6,597 nt of DNA from Bacteroidales bacterium. Lineage in GTDB: Bacteria > Bacteroidota > Bacteroidia > Bacteroidales > NBLH01. Position numbers and translations under genes: made by a program. Shown here piece after piece: positions 5,863-6,597 of this stretch; position 1 is the first letter of the stretch, and each line of letters opens with the position of its first letter. The notes beneath the pieces were generated by a model. It saw nothing but the letters and a program-made list of their open reading frames with translations. It was not told where the DNA came from and did not search any database. The stretch spans positions 1 through 6,597 of the forward strand of contig JALWNR010000086.1 in assembly GCA_027083715.1 (NCBI GenBank). The letters are read 5' to 3'.

Positions 5863-6597
5863 ATGAAAGCATTATGTATTTATAATCCGGCTGCGGGCGA
5901 AGGTAAAGCACAAAAATATCTTAAGGAAATTAAACTGTTATTTAAGCAGTATTTGATTGATGCAGATTTTTTATTTACAGGCTATCCGCGTCATGCCATA
6001 GAATTGGTAAAAGATATTGATTTGAGTGTATATCAAGCTTTACTTGTAGCGGGTGGAGATGGGAGTTTTTTCGACGTTTTAAACGGTTATATGAAAAATT
6101 CGGCAAGGAGCAATACACCACTTGGTATCCTGCCGGTAGGTACCGGGAATTCGCTTTCGCGCGATGTTTTGGACAACACGAATAGTTTGGAAGATTTTAT
6201 CCGTGTTATTGCAGAAGGTAAAACTCAAAAATTTGATATTGCAAAAGTACAAACAGTTGATAATACGTTTTATTTTGCCAATATGATGGGTTTAGGTTTT
6301 ATTAGCGACGTCACACAAACAGCATCTAATTTAAAGATATTCAACAAGTTATCATACACATTAGGAGTTTTATATAATACTCTTAAACTTAAAACCAATC
6401 CTATAAAATTAATTGCCGATAAAAAAGAATTTGATTTAAATAATGTGTTCGTGATTGTCTCAAATTCAAAATACACAGGAGGCGATTATTTAATTGCACC
6501 AAAAGCAGAAATTAATGACGGAAAATTAGATTTAATTATTGTAGATACACTCAGTCGTTTAAATTTACTGAAAACTTTTCCGAAAACTTTTGATGGT
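5863..6597 (+). CDS. Diacylglycerol/sphingosine-type lipid kinase, N-terminal part (cut by window end)
   Basis: The frame is open from ATG 5863 to the last base, 245 codons. Family members are usually about 290-310 residues, so most of the protein is present. Motifs of the DAGK catalytic family (DagK/YegS/LCB5-like) appear in order: YNPAAGEGKA (7-16) for nucleotide binding; AGGDGS (63-68) followed by FFDVLNG, the GGDGT-type catalytic loop with Ser for Thr; PVGTGNSLSRD (91-101); FDIAKV; FANMMGLGF; then NSKYTGGDYLIAPKAEINDGKLD (201-223), where the GG...AP..E..DG.LD pattern belongs to the C-terminal beta-sandwich. The expected reaction is ATP-dependent phosphorylation of a lipid hydroxyl at the membrane. 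Whether the substrate is diacylglycerol, a sphingoid base or ceramide cannot be told. No signal peptide or membrane segment is visible. The start suits the family, where the beta-strand leading into NPxxG begins at residue 3 or so. No Shine-Dalgarno is seen. Confidence 0.9.
   Translation, partial: MKALCIYNPAAGEGKAQKYLKEIKLLFKQYLIDADFLFTGYPRHAIELVKDIDLSVYQALLVAGGDGSFFDVLNGYMKNSARSNTPLGILPVGTGNSLSRDVLDNTNSLEDFIRVIAEGKTQKFDIAKVQTVDNTFYFANMMGLGFISDVTQTASNLKIFNKLSYTLGVLYNTLKLKTNPIKLIADKKEFDLNNVFVIVSNSKYTGGDYLIAPKAEINDGKLDLIIVDTLSRLNLLKTFPKTFDG

Overview
The window looks like a stretch of an AT-rich Bacteroidota (Bacteroidetes) chromosome. Three things point that way. No Shine-Dalgarno sequence precedes either gene. 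Matches to the Bacteroidota promoter pattern (-33 TTTG / -7 TAnnTTTG) occur. The main gene is an over-long UvrA paralogue of a kind I associate, from memory, with that phylum. No rRNA, tRNA or marker gene is present, so a finer placement is not possible.

Layout: (1) 1-71 is a T-rich leader without a convincing promoter. (2) 72-4958 (+) is a single 1,628-codon gene for a UvrA-like ATPase. It carries four ABC nucleotide-binding domains, i.e. two complete UvrA-like units fused head to tail through a short Lys-rich linker. Both units keep the insertion domain and the zinc modules of UvrA but lack the UvrB-binding domain, as in class II (UvrA2-type) proteins. The polypeptide can be read as a covalent, asymmetric version of the UvrA homodimer. 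(3) 4959-5862 is a 904-bp gap without a convincing gene but unusually rich in inverted repeats: 82-, 64- and 99-nt imperfect palindromes, several short hairpins, and a perfect 16-bp palindrome just upstream of the next gene. It also holds two promoter candidates. (4) 5863-6597 (+) is the first 245 codons of a diacylglycerol/sphingosine-type lipid kinase that runs off the right edge.

The two genes share a strand, but the long, hairpin-rich gap argues against one operon, and no functional link between them is visible. The most noteworthy object is the fused double-UvrA protein with its unequal ATPase motifs. Second is the palindrome-packed gap, where the 99-nt element pairs better as RNA read from the minus strand.
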